The notes below the pieces were generated by a model. That model saw only the letters and a list, made by a program, of their open reading frames with translations. It ran no database searches and was not told where the DNA came from. Made by a program: the position numbers and the translations under genes. A DNA stretch of 64,000 nucleotides from positions 35,595,496 to 35,659,495 of the forward strand of contig NC_043972.1 of assembly GCF_902148855.1 (NCBI RefSeq), given 5' to 3'. Shown piece by piece: positions 29,887 to 41,437 of this stretch. Source of the stretch: Sphaeramia orbicularis. Lineage: Eukaryota; Chordata; Actinopteri; Kurtiformes; Apogonidae. Within the stretch, counting starts at the first letter, position 1. Each line of letters starts with the position of its first letter.

Positions 29887-32354
29887 GTAAGTATCCCTTT
29901 AACAGTGATTGCATGATGTCATTTTAAAGATAATGTGCAGTATTTTGTCCTGTGGATCCTTCAGTCTGTTTTTGGTTTTGTTGACCCCTTGTTTCCAGAG
30001 GCAAGTATAACCTGTGAAAAGTGATCTCAAAATGCAGCAGTATGACTAACTCTATATGTTAGTGACTCCCCACCCTCCAGGGAATTCCTTTGTCTTGTTC
30101 TTGTGTGTTGAACAGGTTGTTCATGCCTTTCTTGAAATGTTTAAATGAATTCTTTAGTATTGTCCAGAGCCAACGCTCAGGCTGAAATAAGCTGACAAAG
30201 TCCTGTTTCCAGCTCTTATCTCCCTCTGTCCCTTATTTATTCTCACTGCATTGTCTGTTTTATGTGCCACAGGTTGTTCCGATCCACTGAGGCCCTGACT
30301 GGCTGGAGGCTGTGTGATATGTTTGATATTCGGTTGTTCTTGTTTTTAATCCTGTCAACTAAATATCAGACATATTCCTACAGAGTCTGGCACTGACGTC
30401 TGATCTGTGAGATGAGCTCCTCATACTTTGGACGGTAAATTTAAACCAATATTTACTACTGTACATAGTAAAATGTGAAACTGAAAAAAACATATCTTAC
30501 CAGAGTTGTATTTCATTAAAATAGTAAAACATTTGTAATGATAAATAGAAGGAAAACATGAAATAAAATGATATGTCCATCAAAATTCACTGTTTACTCA
30601 CTTCTTTTGTCATGTGTCTTTTACTCAGACACAACAGTCTTTACCACAAGGTTAGCTCTTGCACAATCTGTTCCTTTTATAAATGCATCCTGCAGCATTG
30701 TTACTGCCACAAAATACAGGTTTGTTTGAAGAAGTCAGCTAAACTTGAACACACTTTGTCTAATCGGATCACATCATTTTTATTTTATGCTTTCTATGCT
30801 GTAAAGTCTTTTAGAGATAGCATTTCTAAGATTTTTATTGCTAAGCGGTTCCTACATTGTCTTTTTTTAGTGCATATATTGTATGTACAAATGAGGGCTT
30901 TTAATCATCTGTCATTCGGACATGAATAAACCCTGATAGCACATTAATGTCATCTGCAGTGATTCACTACTGTCTCTACAGCTATTATTTACGTTATATT
31001 GCTTCAGACATGAAAAGTTACATGCTTCAAATGCTAATTTCTACATTAATTAACTGATTTTACATAGAGGGAAAATGCTTTTGGGCTTTGGGGTAATGAA
31101 ACTTCCTTCCTGCCAGTCAATAAATTCTTCAAAGGGCATTTTATTATGTAATAGTCTGTTCTCCAAGGACGCGTGACTTGTTATGTCTTAATGTGCTTAT
31201 CAGAGAGCATGTGAGAGCAATGACTGGAAAATCACATCGGCACTGAATTAATATGCTTTCAAATGAGATAAAATAAAGACAAAACCTAGGTCTGCTGCTA
31301 GGTCTGCATTTTAACGGACAACTGAAGGGATGTGTCTAATGGCAACAGAAAAGAAAAGGGCAGGTTGGGTTACACAAAGGAGATGTAACCTGTTTGACCA
31401 CCTGAACTTAAGGAAGTACACTGGCAAGAAAATGTAAATGAAACCTTTACATTTTCTAGTTTTCTGTATGAATTGGTCATGAAATGCATCTACATTGCAA
31501 ATCCAGACAAACACAATGTTCCTAACTGAGTACCACACAAATAATTATAATATTTAATGTCTTTGTTTAACACAGCTATTAAACACTCCCAATGCTTCTG
31601 GAAAAAAGTAAGTGAACTCTAAGGCTAATAACTAAGACGAAGAGCAAACTGGAGTCAGGAGTTAGCAAACTTGAAGTCCAATGAATGAAAGGAGATTTGA
31701 GCCAGGCATGGAGCTATTCTGACTATACAAAACACAAGAATTCACAAGAAGCATCTGCTTATGTGAACCATGAATCATTAAAAAGATCTCAGAAGACCTT
31801 CAGTCAAGAATTGTTGATTTGCATAAGACTGGAAGGGGTTACAAGGTAATTCTCCAACACTTCAGGGATTCACCAATCTGCATTTAACCAAATTCCGATC
31901 AAAAGGAGATGATTTAACCCTTTCCTGCATGGATTATGAGAACCTTGGTCAATATTTTTTTCTTGGGTGTTTTTATTCCTTGTTAGGCATGAAAAAAACA
32001 ATGCAACTGAAATTTTTTATGACCCTATTTTTTATGGAGTTACAAAAATGTCCACTCAGCTGGACACTATGCATTTGATTTTTGAAGCAAAGAAACATGT
32101 ATTTAAAACGCATTATCAGAAAGTGATAAACTGTGTGAAAACCATGAAATAAAAACATTTTTAAAGCCACTAATGCTTTTTCATCACATTTTATCATACT
32201 CTAATACTACTTGATACTCAATTCATGGAGATAATATGCAAAAAAAAAAAAAAAACTTTTTGATTAAGAAAATTGTTAATTACAGTCTAATAACAATTAG
32301 CAATTGATTTACACTAAAACATACTACTGCAGATCAGGTTTATCAAGAACAGCA

Positions 32355-32510
32355 AAGTTATTTTTTTTTCCCATTTTATTTATTTATTTAGACAAGGACA
32401 ATGCAAAATATACATTAACCTTAAAAAGGAAAGCTGTAGCGTGCCAGGTTCTAGCATTAGTGCTAATTTCCACCTGTAGTTCCTGAACAGGCTGATGTTC
32501 TCATTAAAAA
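32355..32510 (-). mobile_element. LINE 3'-end fragment
   Basis: The block from TTTATTTATTTAGACAAGG to the GCATTAGTGCTAATTTCC word resembles, on the minus strand, a common fish LINE 3' end. It sits inside the piggyBac-like element. Ends are approximate. Confidence 0.4.
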
Positions 32511-32546
32511 AACAAGACATTAATAAAAACTAAAACATTTAAAAAC

Positions 32547-32548
<2 letters not shown>

Positions 32549-32587
<39 letters not shown>
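32549..32587. repeat. poly(A) run
   Basis: About 39 A in a row. It may be the tail of a retroposed sequence, but no matching body or target duplication could be shown. Confidence 0.85.
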
Positions 32588-32588
<1 letters not shown>

Positions 32589-32724
32589 CATTTCTACAAT
32601 TCCATCTATGTAAAATATTCATTCACCTCCAACCATTCACTCATATTTGTCCCACTGCAGTCCGTCACGCACATTAATGGTATGAATTACAGTGGATGGG
32701 ATGGTGCATAAGCGTCCACTGGGT

Positions 32725-32850
32725 CGGCTGATATTTACATTTACATTTATGCATTTGGCAGATGCCAAATCATAACAAAAGTTATCTAATGACACTTTAC
32801 ATATAGAGTTGATCAAAACCAAATTCTAAGCCAATTTACAGAAACCCAAC
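32725..32850. repeat. ATGCATTTGGCAGATGCC-type dispersed repeat
   Basis: The TACATTTATGCATTTGGCAG phrase is a frequent fish repeat, usually followed by a TTTATCCAAAGCGACTTAC stretch that is diverged here. Class is not certain. Confidence 0.4.
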
Positions 32851-33429
32851 AGAATCCTATGGATATGGAACTAAAACAACAAAACCCATGAATATACAAG
32901 AGAACAGATGTAAAATAACTGTCCACTGTAGTGACCAGTATGCATGAAAGGGTTAATATTGCATCTATTCTATAGGGCAAATTGCAGAACCCTCACTGAA
33001 GTTAAAAACAACCCAAGAGTTACACTTAAAGGCTAGAGGACCTCATTGTAGGGTGAACATCTCTGTTCATGGGTCTACAACATTTAAAAGATTGAACAGG
33101 AATGGCATCATTGGCAAGACTTCACAAATGAAGCTATTACTTCCCAGAAAATAACATCCCTGCATGCCTATAGTTGAGCAAAGGTCATTCTCTAAAGAAC
33201 AGTCCAAAATTCCTCTTGAACGTTGTGCGGATCTGATCAGCAACTGCTGGAAACATTTAGATGAGGTTATTGCAGCCAGAAGAGGTTCAATCAGTTATTA
33301 AATTCTTGGGTTTATCTATTTTTCCCCAGCAGTGTGATGAATGTTTAAAAGCTATGCTCAGTAAAGACATTAAATATTCGAATTGTTTGGTGTTGTATTA
33401 GGTTAAGAACATTGTGTTTGTGTGTACTT

Positions 33430-34560
33430 GTGCCATGTATGCAGATCAGGTCACATTTTATGATCCAGTCATATGATAAACTAAAACATTTCAAAGGGTA
33501 TGCCTACATTAACTCTATGGTCTTATGTGTGTTTCATGTAGCTAATCTGCCAAAGGGAGCTTTAATTTTACACCTGCTGATCTTGAAGAAAGGCCCAGAT
33601 GCAGACATGTCCTTTTGTTTGCTTCCACTGTAGATATTGTATGTTCAGTGTCACCTGAATGAAAATGTATGTTCAGGGGTTGAGGTTAGAATAAGCCTTT
33701 GGGCAATGAACATAAGTCAATGAAGCCGTCCAGAATGCAGCACAAAAATCTGTGTTTGTGCAAATCAGTGCATGTGATCAGACTGCTCAAGGAGGTTTAC
33801 TCAAACTGCTTTAAGTCCACAAAGAGAGAAGCCGGAACCCCATCCTCCAACACAAAAAGGCAAACATAACCAGGGGGCTTTCTAAAGACATGCCCCCTCC
33901 CTGCTGCTGAAAAAAGGTCCATAGTGACGTAAGGACCATGTCATAAAGGCTTTAAATAAAAAATTTTAAACAAAGTTCACTGAATTTTTAAACAGCGTTC
34001 TCAGAATCCTGTAATTTGCTTGACAATTCATCAGCAATATTGTAGGAAATTGAATTAAGCAAATGATGTGCATCACTGATCAGATGTAAATGAATCAGAT
34101 GTTCTATCATTACAAAGCACAGGGAAAATCATTTATCAAAAGTACTCTAAGGCTCTTTTTTAAGTTAGATCTGACAGAAACAGAGGAAAAAATAACTTGT
34201 CTTCCTAAATGTCACACTTATACAAACATAAATGTAAATGGGTGCTGAGGAGGGGTCAAAGGTTAGTGCTTATACTTGCACTCACATGCAGCTTCTGTGA
34301 ACAAAAGGCCTCAGGCCACTCGTCTTATGCGTGGTGTCACCAGTCTTATCTACTGATAGGGTCAGATGGCACCTTCTGAGACAAATGTTATCTGAAAGAC
34401 TGCACACTGTATACTTTAGGGCAATTTCTGTGAAGCAGCACAAGAACCAATGACGAACACTGTAGTAATTATGCCTGTGTGTGCAGACACAAAATGGGAA
34501 TTAATGAAGGGGGGAAGTGGTCAAATAGATTGGAAGAAAGCAGAAATTAGCGTAGAGATA
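33430..34560. other. intergenic, no gene recognised
   Basis: No exon or repeat end was supported. It leads into the promoter of the microseminoprotein-like gene. Confidence 0.4.
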
Positions 34561-34577
34561 AAGACATGCTGGTGCAG

Positions 34578-34585
34578 TATAAATA
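34578..34585 (+). promoter_or_regulatory. TATA box of the microseminoprotein-like gene
   Basis: TATAAATA. A purine-rich leader (GAGAGAGAGCGGC) begins about 20-30 bases later, and a leader exon ends at a GTAAGATT donor after 34728. The next exon carries the start codon. Confidence 0.6.
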
Positions 34586-34848
34586 TCTGAGACTACAGGG
34601 AGAGAGAGCGGCAGTTCAGAGGTGGCACTGAAGAGGAAAAACTACAAAGGGCGAATGAAAGCAAGAGGAACAGAAAGAGGAGATCTGGAAGAGAACGCAG
34701 CAGCAGAGGACTGAATCATTTAAAATAGGTAAGATTAGGAGTCTAACATTCCTCTGAAATGACTGCCATCTTTTAAGAGTATATTTCTTGGGAGTTGTTT
34801 TTACCTACTCACTGCATCTTTTTTTGTTTTTGTTTTTTATTTTCAGAA

Positions 34849-36117
34849 ATGGCAAACACAGCAGGATTGCTTGTGGGTTTATTCTTAATCCTGGGTGTCA
34901 GTGTGCCATGCATTGCTGTGTATAACAGTGGAGAATGCTTCTTTAACACCAAAGGTACAGTGTCAATGACAGTAAAAACATACTATATATTAAAGATATA
35001 CTCAGGTAGGCTTTGGAGGTGTGGTTTGGATATTTTTTTTGTGCAGCTTGATACAAAATGCACTTTTTAAAAAAAAATGTGTACAATGAGTGACACTTGC
35101 CATCTATTTTCTAAATGTAGTTACATTTAATTTTGTGTTGCATACTTGTACTACCCAGTAAGCTTTTAAAATAGTTTAAAAAGGAAAGTTAAAATCAGTA
35201 TAAATAATTACACAGTAAATTTCTGATACTGTACTTAAACAAACTAACTGTACAAAAATAACAGTTCTGCATAATAAATGTTTTTTATTTTACTTTGTAC
35301 CTAACTAAATGTAATTTTTTCCCGTTACACTTAAACAAATAATGATTATTTTTCACTTTTGATTAATGATTATTTTCTTGATCAAATGATTAGTAGTTTG
35401 GTTGATAAAAATGTTGCCCAGAGTTTCCAAGAAGCCAAATGGATCCTGTTTCTTGTCCCAGAATAGTAAAGAAACCTGAAAATATTAATATTTTAGAAGC
35501 TGGAATTAAACCATTTGGACTTTTTTTGTATAAAAAAAAAAAAAGTTACCTGAATAAATTTTCAGAGTAATTGATGTGTAATTGAACAGGTAGCTTATTG
35601 GTCAGTCCACTATTAGACGCACTTCTAGATAGATTAGTCACCTGAATGAAGCTTTTTGATTTTGATAACTGAGTGGATTATATGGCAGTGTTTCTAATTC
35701 TATTCAATTTGTTATTATCACTAAACAATAGATTTCATTTTTAGGGAGTTGTGAATACATGGGACAAGAGTATGGAATCGGAGAGGGCTGGATAACCAGT
35801 GACTGTTACCAGTGTGTCTGCATGGAACCTTTTGGAGTGGGATGCTGTGACCAGTGAGTTTGTACTGCCTTTAACACAAAGTCATTACCAAGAAACAACA
35901 CATTTTGACGTGCACTGTACTTCTAATCTTTCCTCCTCTCAGTGGATCAAAGCCTGTTGACTATCCTGACTGGTGTGAGATCATCCGCAAACCTGACTCT
36001 TGTACTAGTGTCGCGGTGATGAGAGCCAATCACAAGCTACCCTGTCTTTGGGGACGAAACCATCTCAGGACAGCTGCAGGCCAGCCCTGGAAGCCTGAAA
36101 ATGATCCCTTATTTTGA
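34849..36117 (+). CDS. beta-microseminoprotein family, MSMP-like secreted protein
   Basis: Three coding exons (34849-34954, 35745-35853, 35943-36117) join in phase to 390 bases, 129 residues; all introns are GT-AG. A non-coding leader exon lies at about 34608-34728. The first 23 or so residues are a signal peptide (GLLVGLFLILGVSVPCIA). The mature part has ten cysteines in the family spacing: C-x7-C, WITSDCYQCVC, GVGCC, DWC, DSC, LPC. The GEGWITSDC...VGVGCCD-type core followed by KPVDYPDWCE is closest to MSMP (PC3-secreted microprotein) rather than prostate MSMB. Family members are small disulphide-rich secreted proteins; mammalian MSMP is reported as a chemoattractant acting through CCR2. The final 25 residues are basic/polar and not conserved in what I recall. 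I withhold a symbol because fish carry several family members. Confidence 0.88.
35335..35585. repeat. dispersed fish repeat in the microseminoprotein intron
   Basis: Words such as TTGATAAAAATGTTG, AGTAAAGAAACCTGAAAATA and AGAAGCTGGAATTAAA in this order match a very common fish repeat that also carries TTAATCGATTAG words (compare 2391-2730). It lies between coding exons 1 and 2. Confidence 0.45.
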
Positions 36118-36185
36118 TTTCAGCAAATCCTGCAGTGGAGCACAATAACTTAAATATAGTGTTTATTTTGAATTCACTAAATTAA

Positions 36186-36343
36186 GTAACAATGCTGTTT
36201 TCTTTTATGTTTTTTCTTTTGTTCAGACAAGGTATAGTTTTTAGATGTTACCTGCTTGACAGTTTCGACTGTGACTCCAGTCTTCCTCAGAAGCCTTGGC
36301 ACCTTGTCTGAACAAAAGAAAAAAAGAAAACAGCATTGTTACA
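36186..36343. repeat. long inverted repeat, about 158 bp
   Basis: Left arm 36186-36233 and right arm 36301-36343 are nearly perfect inverse copies (GTTCAGACAAGGT ... ACCTTGTCTGAAC). A 67-base loop has GACTCCAGTCTTCCTCAGAA. RNA copied from here would fold into a stem of more than 40 pairs. It begins about 70 bases after the microseminoprotein stop codon, so it may be in the 3' UTR. A short palindromic MITE is the likely origin. Confidence 0.8.
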
Positions 36344-36975
36344 TAAATAGAAGACAAAATGAACGTTGTTAGCCTCACTAAATTAAGGCCAAGGACTTTA
36401 TTTTATCATGACATGGACAGATTAAATATGCATAATTTTGTAACCAAATGCCAGTAACTACATATCAGGGAAGTACCTGTTATTATTATTTATCATTTTA
36501 AGTATAAAACAATTAAACTTTTATTGTCATTGTTGTTGAAGTCTGGTTTTGCTTTAAACAGTCATTCAATTAAAATCTGTATTTAAAAATGTACCTTTGT
36601 GGAATTTCTTATATTCTTTGTTTGTAAATCCATTTACTATCACCCTTCACTTATTTATCTCAATCAATTAAATCACACTGACATAAGAAATGTACCTAGA
36701 TTTTAGTTTAAATCATATCAGATAGGTCAGTAGTAACACCTTTTTTCACCACTATGTGTATTTGACACCTAAAGTTTAAAGTTACTAGACAGATTAAGAT
36801 TTTATATAGTTAGCATGTGATTAACCTTAGTAAAATAACAAAATAAAATAAATTTTTCTTAGAATGGCACAAATTCAACCTGCATCAAAAATACTTTTAA
36901 GTAAATCATGTTTTAGACATATTATCACTGGTGATAATGATTTCTAAGAATGAATGAAAGAATGAATGAATTTTC

Positions 36976-37058
36976 CCAGATGGCAAAATCATTATAGCTT
37001 AAATCTGGCCCAAAACTAGCATGCCATTTTGGCAAGCTTCTGGGTGGATGTACGGGAA
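36976..37058. mobile_element. end fragment of the CCCAGATAGC MITE
   Basis: From CCCAGATGGCAAAATCATTA on, about 80 bases match the right end of the element at 4666-5320, read in reverse. The rest of the copy is missing. Confidence 0.75.
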
Positions 37059-37376
37059 AAAAGCAAGATTTAAATCATTTCATGTTTTTATTCATGACTC
37101 CTGGACATGTCTGATGGAACTTGTTAATGTCTTGACAGACTCTCAACAGGCACACAAAGACCAGTTAAAAGCAGGATGTAGGCAAAAAAAGAAAAAACAT
37201 ACTAAAAGCAGTCTACAAAGAGGAAATTACATCACACGCTGACGTTATCATACACACAATCATAGGTTTGGTTTGCACAGACAAATTAGTTTCCAAAATG
37301 TGCCCAAGTGGGGAACTGTTGTAGTATAGGACATATTATAGAACATATATACTCAACATTTATTGTGCTCCTGGCT

Positions 37377-37450
37377 GGAATAGAATAGAATAGAATAGAA
37401 TAGAATAGAATAGAATAGAATAGAATAGAATAGAATAGAATAGAATAGAA
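37377..37450. repeat. (TAGAA)n microsatellite
   Basis: About 14 perfect TAGAA units. Confidence 0.95.
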
Positions 37451-37677
37451 AGTAGTTAAAAGGAGTTCAACATAAAGAAAAACCAAAATAAACATACAAT
37501 TTACAACTTAACAAGCTTACTGCATGCTTTTCAAATATATTAAATATTGTATATCTTTGAGTTGGTCATCTTGCTAAAGCTTATTTGTCATTGATGGATT
37601 TTTCCACAGATATTTATTTTCTTTGTTTTACAATTTCTTGAATTTCAGTGAAACTTCTGTTGAAGTTCTACCACAAA

Positions 37678-37845
37678 CCATTCATTCATTCATTCATCCA
37701 TCCATTATCTGAACCCACTTTATCCTCACTAGGGATAGGCTGGAGCCTATCCCAGCTACTTATGGGTGAAGGCGGGGTACACCCTGGGCACGTCGCCAGT
37801 TCATCGCAGGGCTGACATATAGAGACAAACAATCACGCTCACATT
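37678..37845 (+). mobile_element. L2/Maui-type LINE 3' end
   Basis: A CATT repeat is followed by CATCCATTATCTGAACCC, then GGCTGGAGCCTATCCCAGCT and GGCGGGGTACACCCTGG. This order is characteristic of a very common fish LINE 3' region. No coding part is left. Confidence 0.55.
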
Positions 37846-38476
37846 TGCTGGGTCCAATATGTTATTAAAGTAAGATCAAGACTGAAAAGAATGATCAGAT
37901 CCTATAGGTGAAATAGTGCTGGAAAACATGTACCAAACATGAGTCTGGTTAAAAAAAAAGTATGTGCTATATAAAGGTGAAATCAGTGTTGAAAGACAGC
38001 CAAAACAGGCTCAAATGTGGAAATGTGCAAATGTGGGTCTTGAGGAGACAGGAAGTGGATTTGTATCGACCTCTGGATCTACTGGTTCTGATGGAAAACG
38101 ACTGCTGATGGATGAACAGCTCCGTCAGACAGGCCTCCTCCTTCACAGATGATCTGCATCGCTGTCTTTCCTGAAACACAGTCAAAATAAGACCCAGGTT
38201 AAACACTGTGACACCCACTGACACAACAACACAAACGAACAACTGTAGTGGACATTCCTGATCAGATGCAGAAAAATGCAAAGAGACCAACATGTTGACT
38301 TACATGTTGAAACAATGTCTTTCTACTATTGATGATCCAGACCAACGTTCATTGTGTGTCTTCACATTTCCTCCTCCTGCTGCTGAAAACAAAAAAACAA
38401 ACAAAAACAAGACAGTTGTAGATGAAATCACATTGCACTTGAGCTTTGACAATATTAAATATTAAATCCAACTGAA

Positions 38477-38929
38477 CACTGCAAAAAAAGGTGTCTAAAA
38501 ACAAGATAAAACACAAAATCTGAGGAAAAGGGTACACAAAATAAGTGAAATTATCTGTCCATGGAGCAAGATAATTTCACTTGACAGGATTTCTTGACTT
38601 AAGATCGTTAAATCTAGAAGTAGGCATTGTCTACAGATGTATTTAGGGTTAGGCTTAGGGTTTTAAGATGTGATTACTTAAAATGTAGCTTTTTACATCC
38701 TCAAAATAAGTGAAATATACTAAATAAAAGCTGAATGAGCTGGCTATAAGAATTTAAGTCTTAAAATAAGAGCAACAAGTAGAAAAAAAAAAGTTAAATA
38801 AGCATTTAATTTAGCTGAAAATGAGCACTTCAACCAGGAATCAAACCAAGGCCTACTGTACTGGAGTCCAATGCCTTACCTACTAAGCTAAGCAGTTATT
38901 GTCAAGAGCCAAATTATTTGCAGTGAACA
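38477..38929. mobile_element. CACTGCAAA-ended non-autonomous element
   Basis: It starts CACTGCAAAAAAGG, has the TCTAAAAACAAGATAAA and CACTTGACAGGATTTCTTGACTTAAGAT words of a common vertebrate repeat, and ends with the inverse TTTGCAGTG. A tRNA-like segment lies near its right end. Confidence 0.5.
38824..38900 (-). repeat. tRNA-derived segment
   Basis: On the minus strand there is an A-box-like TTAGCTTAGTAGG and, about 45 bases later, a B-box-like GGTTTGATTCC, with a T-loop-like fold around the latter. The anticodon stem does not pair well, so this is a pseudo-tRNA or a SINE head, not a working tRNA gene. Confidence 0.5.
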
Positions 38930-38934
38930 CATGA

Positions 38935-39245
38935 CCTGGATCCATGTGAGCGCTGGACCCCATGGGCAAAGGCCCGGCCACCAGGTGCTCACCCACGTGT
39001 CCCTACCACAGGCCTGGCTCCAGGACGGAGCCTCGGTAACCCTCTAGGCTGGGTACTCGTTCCCTTTTTGTTTCTTGTCATGAAGGGTTTTCTGAACCGT
39101 TCTTGGTCTGGCCCCTCACCTAGGACCAATCTGCCATGGGAGACCCTGACAGGGGCAACATGACCCCAACAGAGCTCCTAGGGTCATTAGGGCTCTCAAA
39201 CTCCTCCACCAAGGTAAGATGATGGTTCAAGGAGGAGCAAACAAA
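38935..39245. repeat. GC-rich dispersed repeat, class unknown
   Basis: This block is GC-rich in AT-rich surroundings and contains GGCCCGGCCACCAGGTGCTC, CCAGGACGGAGCC and GGCCCCTCACCTAGGACC. I have a general impression of near-identical blocks in other fish genomes, but I cannot name the class. No frame is open through it. Confidence 0.4.
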
Positions 39246-40294
39246 TTTCTTTTTTTTTTATTTTTTTTATTTTATTATCTTAAATTTTTTGTAATTGTTT
39301 TTAATTCATTAATTTTATTACGTTAAACTCTTTGTAAATTTTGTTAACAATTTTTTACTTTTTTATTTTTTGACATTTTTTTCAAATTTTTTCTTAACAA
39401 ATTTTATTTTTGCTTTTAGGGGCAGAAGGACAAGGCAGCCCCGCCCTCTCTCCAGGAGGACAGGGGCCTCCTGAACCCCCATAATGGGGGCAAGGGGCCC
39501 TCTTTATGGGAGGAGAAAGGCCACCTGAGGGCAGGCGATGGTAGGCAGGTATCCTTGGGTCCACTCTGCCTGTAAAGTAAGAAAATAAAGTAGCATTGAG
39601 GGAGAAATGATTTTCAATTTTCAATTCAAGGTAGATTAAGTTTGTGTGTATTCAATGATAAGTCCTGAAGTTTTAAGTGGAGGTTTAAGCTTTATCTACT
39701 TAATTAAAGTGACCTTCTTTAGCTTTCAAGCAAATATGTCAGTTTTGTCTTACTGTCTTATAATCAAAGTACAAATATTTGAATGATTTCAGTAAATGAG
39801 TGGATAGTTTGAGTTTCTATAAAAAATCTGAAATGGTTTACATCAGTTTTCATCTCTTTTAGTCCTATTTTAACTGTTATTTAGATGAACTGACTAGTTT
39901 TATTTGTTTTTCTTCAATATCAATCTTACTTTTATCTAAAATTTGTCAGATTATTTAATAAATCTCACTTTTTCATCAATTTTATTCCTCTTCTGACTAT
40001 TATTTAGATGAAATGAGTGATTTTGAATGATTGTTTTATTGTGGTTCATATCTGAGTTTAATTCCAATGTAATATTTTTTAAAGTGTCATTTTAAAAATA
40101 AACTGTTAATGACACAGAATGTGTTAATGCATCACTCTTCAGCTGAAATGATTCCTAAGTTTTATTTAGAATTACTGAAATAATCGGACAGAGCCACACA
40201 AAGTAAAAATATCCAGATACACTGAATACTTAACTGTCCATATGCACATTCTATATATCATATTATATTTTATTTTTATTTCATATATTTCATG

Positions 40295-40422
40295 TATATT
40301 TTATTGTATATGCTAAGCACAGTTTGCACAGGGGCGCTTGTTGCAGTTACATTTCGCTGTGAGTGTACCTGTGCATCCACATGTGACAAATAAAATCTTG
40401 AATCTTGAATGAATGAATGAAT
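40295..40422 (+). mobile_element. LINE 3' tail
   Basis: ACATTTCGCTGTGAGTG, then ACCTGTGCATC, then ACAAATAAAATCTTGAATC and a GAAT repeat is the usual 3' end of a CR1/L2-type fish LINE. Confidence 0.5.
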
Positions 40423-40551
40423 ATTTCACACATATATAGTTTTTTTTTTTTTCTTTCTGTTTCGATGCATATATTATCTTTAGCACGCAACCAGAGCCTT
40501 AACACTTCAATAACACTGCTAAATCTTAAAACGTGCTAGGTTCATTGACCT

Positions 40552-41362
40552 TTTTTTTTTTTTTTTTTTTTTAAACTTTATTTAAATATCAATATACAAA
40601 CTGTCAAACATTTAGTATATAATACAATACATATAAGAGAATACATATATATATATAAACAAGAAACAATCGTAAAATCAATATATGCATGAAATACATT
40701 TTCAAGAATTCATATACAAAAAATAATAAATAAATAAATAAATACATACGTACATACATACATACATACATACATACATACATAATTTCTCACCTAAAAT
40801 TTCATCAACTGTCAGAGGAAACATTAAATAACTTATCATAACTGTCAAGGAATGTCTTTTATTATTATTATTATTATTAACAAGGGTTAATGATTTGTGA
40901 AGTGAATTAAATTCAATTAAAAAATGAGGAAAGGTTGGTTTGGAGGCTGAAATTTTTTGTTTATGAATAAAATATTTACCCAATAAAATAAAAAAATTAA
41001 CTAAATTTTGGAGACATTTGTCCTTATTTTCATAATAACATATAACATCTTTCAGAGAAAAACAGTATGACATGTTAACTTGGGTGAAGATATGAGAACA
41101 AAGGTAGACCAAAATTGCTTTGTGATATTACATTCAAAAAACAAATGGTTTAAAGTTTCATCAGCATGTCCACAAAAAACACAGGAGTTATCCACATCCT
41201 TGAATTTTGAAATGAAAGAGTTGACAGGATATATCTTGTGAAGGATTTTGAAATGAATTTCTTTTACTTTGTTATGGATACAGTATTTGTGAGGTAAAAG
41301 CCATGCTTTTTCCCAGTCTATGTCCTCGAAATAAGAGCGCCAATAAAATTTTCATCGTGGAG
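40552..41362 (-). mobile_element. 5'-truncated L1/Tx1-like LINE
   Basis: A poly(T) run at 40551-40572 is the tail of a minus-strand insertion, and a 14-bp target duplication (AGGTTCATTGACCT) lies at 40538-40551 and 41363-41376. Minus-strand frames give KVKEIHFKILHKIYPVNSF and CVFCGHADETLNHLFFEC, the zinc-binding C-terminal domain of L1-type LINE proteins. About 810 bases remain. It carries an (AAAT)n(ATAC)n microsatellite at 40727-40784. It ends 62 bases before the CRE/E-box of the NBN promoter. Confidence 0.88.
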
Positions 41363-41437
41363 AGGTTCATTGACCTAAAACACAGTAGAAAGGGAAGATT
41401 GACGTTTATTTTGAAAGGGTGCAGTGGCGCTGAATTA

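Larger units (their letters stand above)
31918..32952. mobile_element. piggyBac-like element with TTAA target sites
   Basis: The ends are CCCTTTCCTGCATG and the inverse GCATGAAAGGG. TTAA flanks both (31914-31917 and 32953-32956). No transposase frame is present. It carries LINE-tail fragments and a long A run inside, so it has itself been a target. Confidence 0.72.
31570..33420 (+). mobile_element. Tc1-like transposon remnant, split by a piggyBac-like element
   Basis: Left part (about 31597-31913): decayed transposase start including an IVDLHKTGRGYKVI-like frame near 31810. Right part (32957-33300): the end of the transposase with LDEVIAARRGS. The break lies at a TTAA where the element at 31918-32952 is inserted. 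Outer ends are not sharply defined. The gene is broken by changes and by the insertion. Confidence 0.62.

Noticed and set aside
36196-36343. microRNA precursor at the hairpin
   Set aside because: Arms of over 40 near-perfect pairs with a 67-base loop look like a palindromic repeat rather than a microRNA.
38824-38900. Working tRNA gene
   Set aside because: The anticodon stem does not pair and there is no proper acceptor stem.
40702-41112. 136-residue minus-strand frame as a host gene
   Set aside because: It is the 3' end of a LINE with poly(T) and target duplication.
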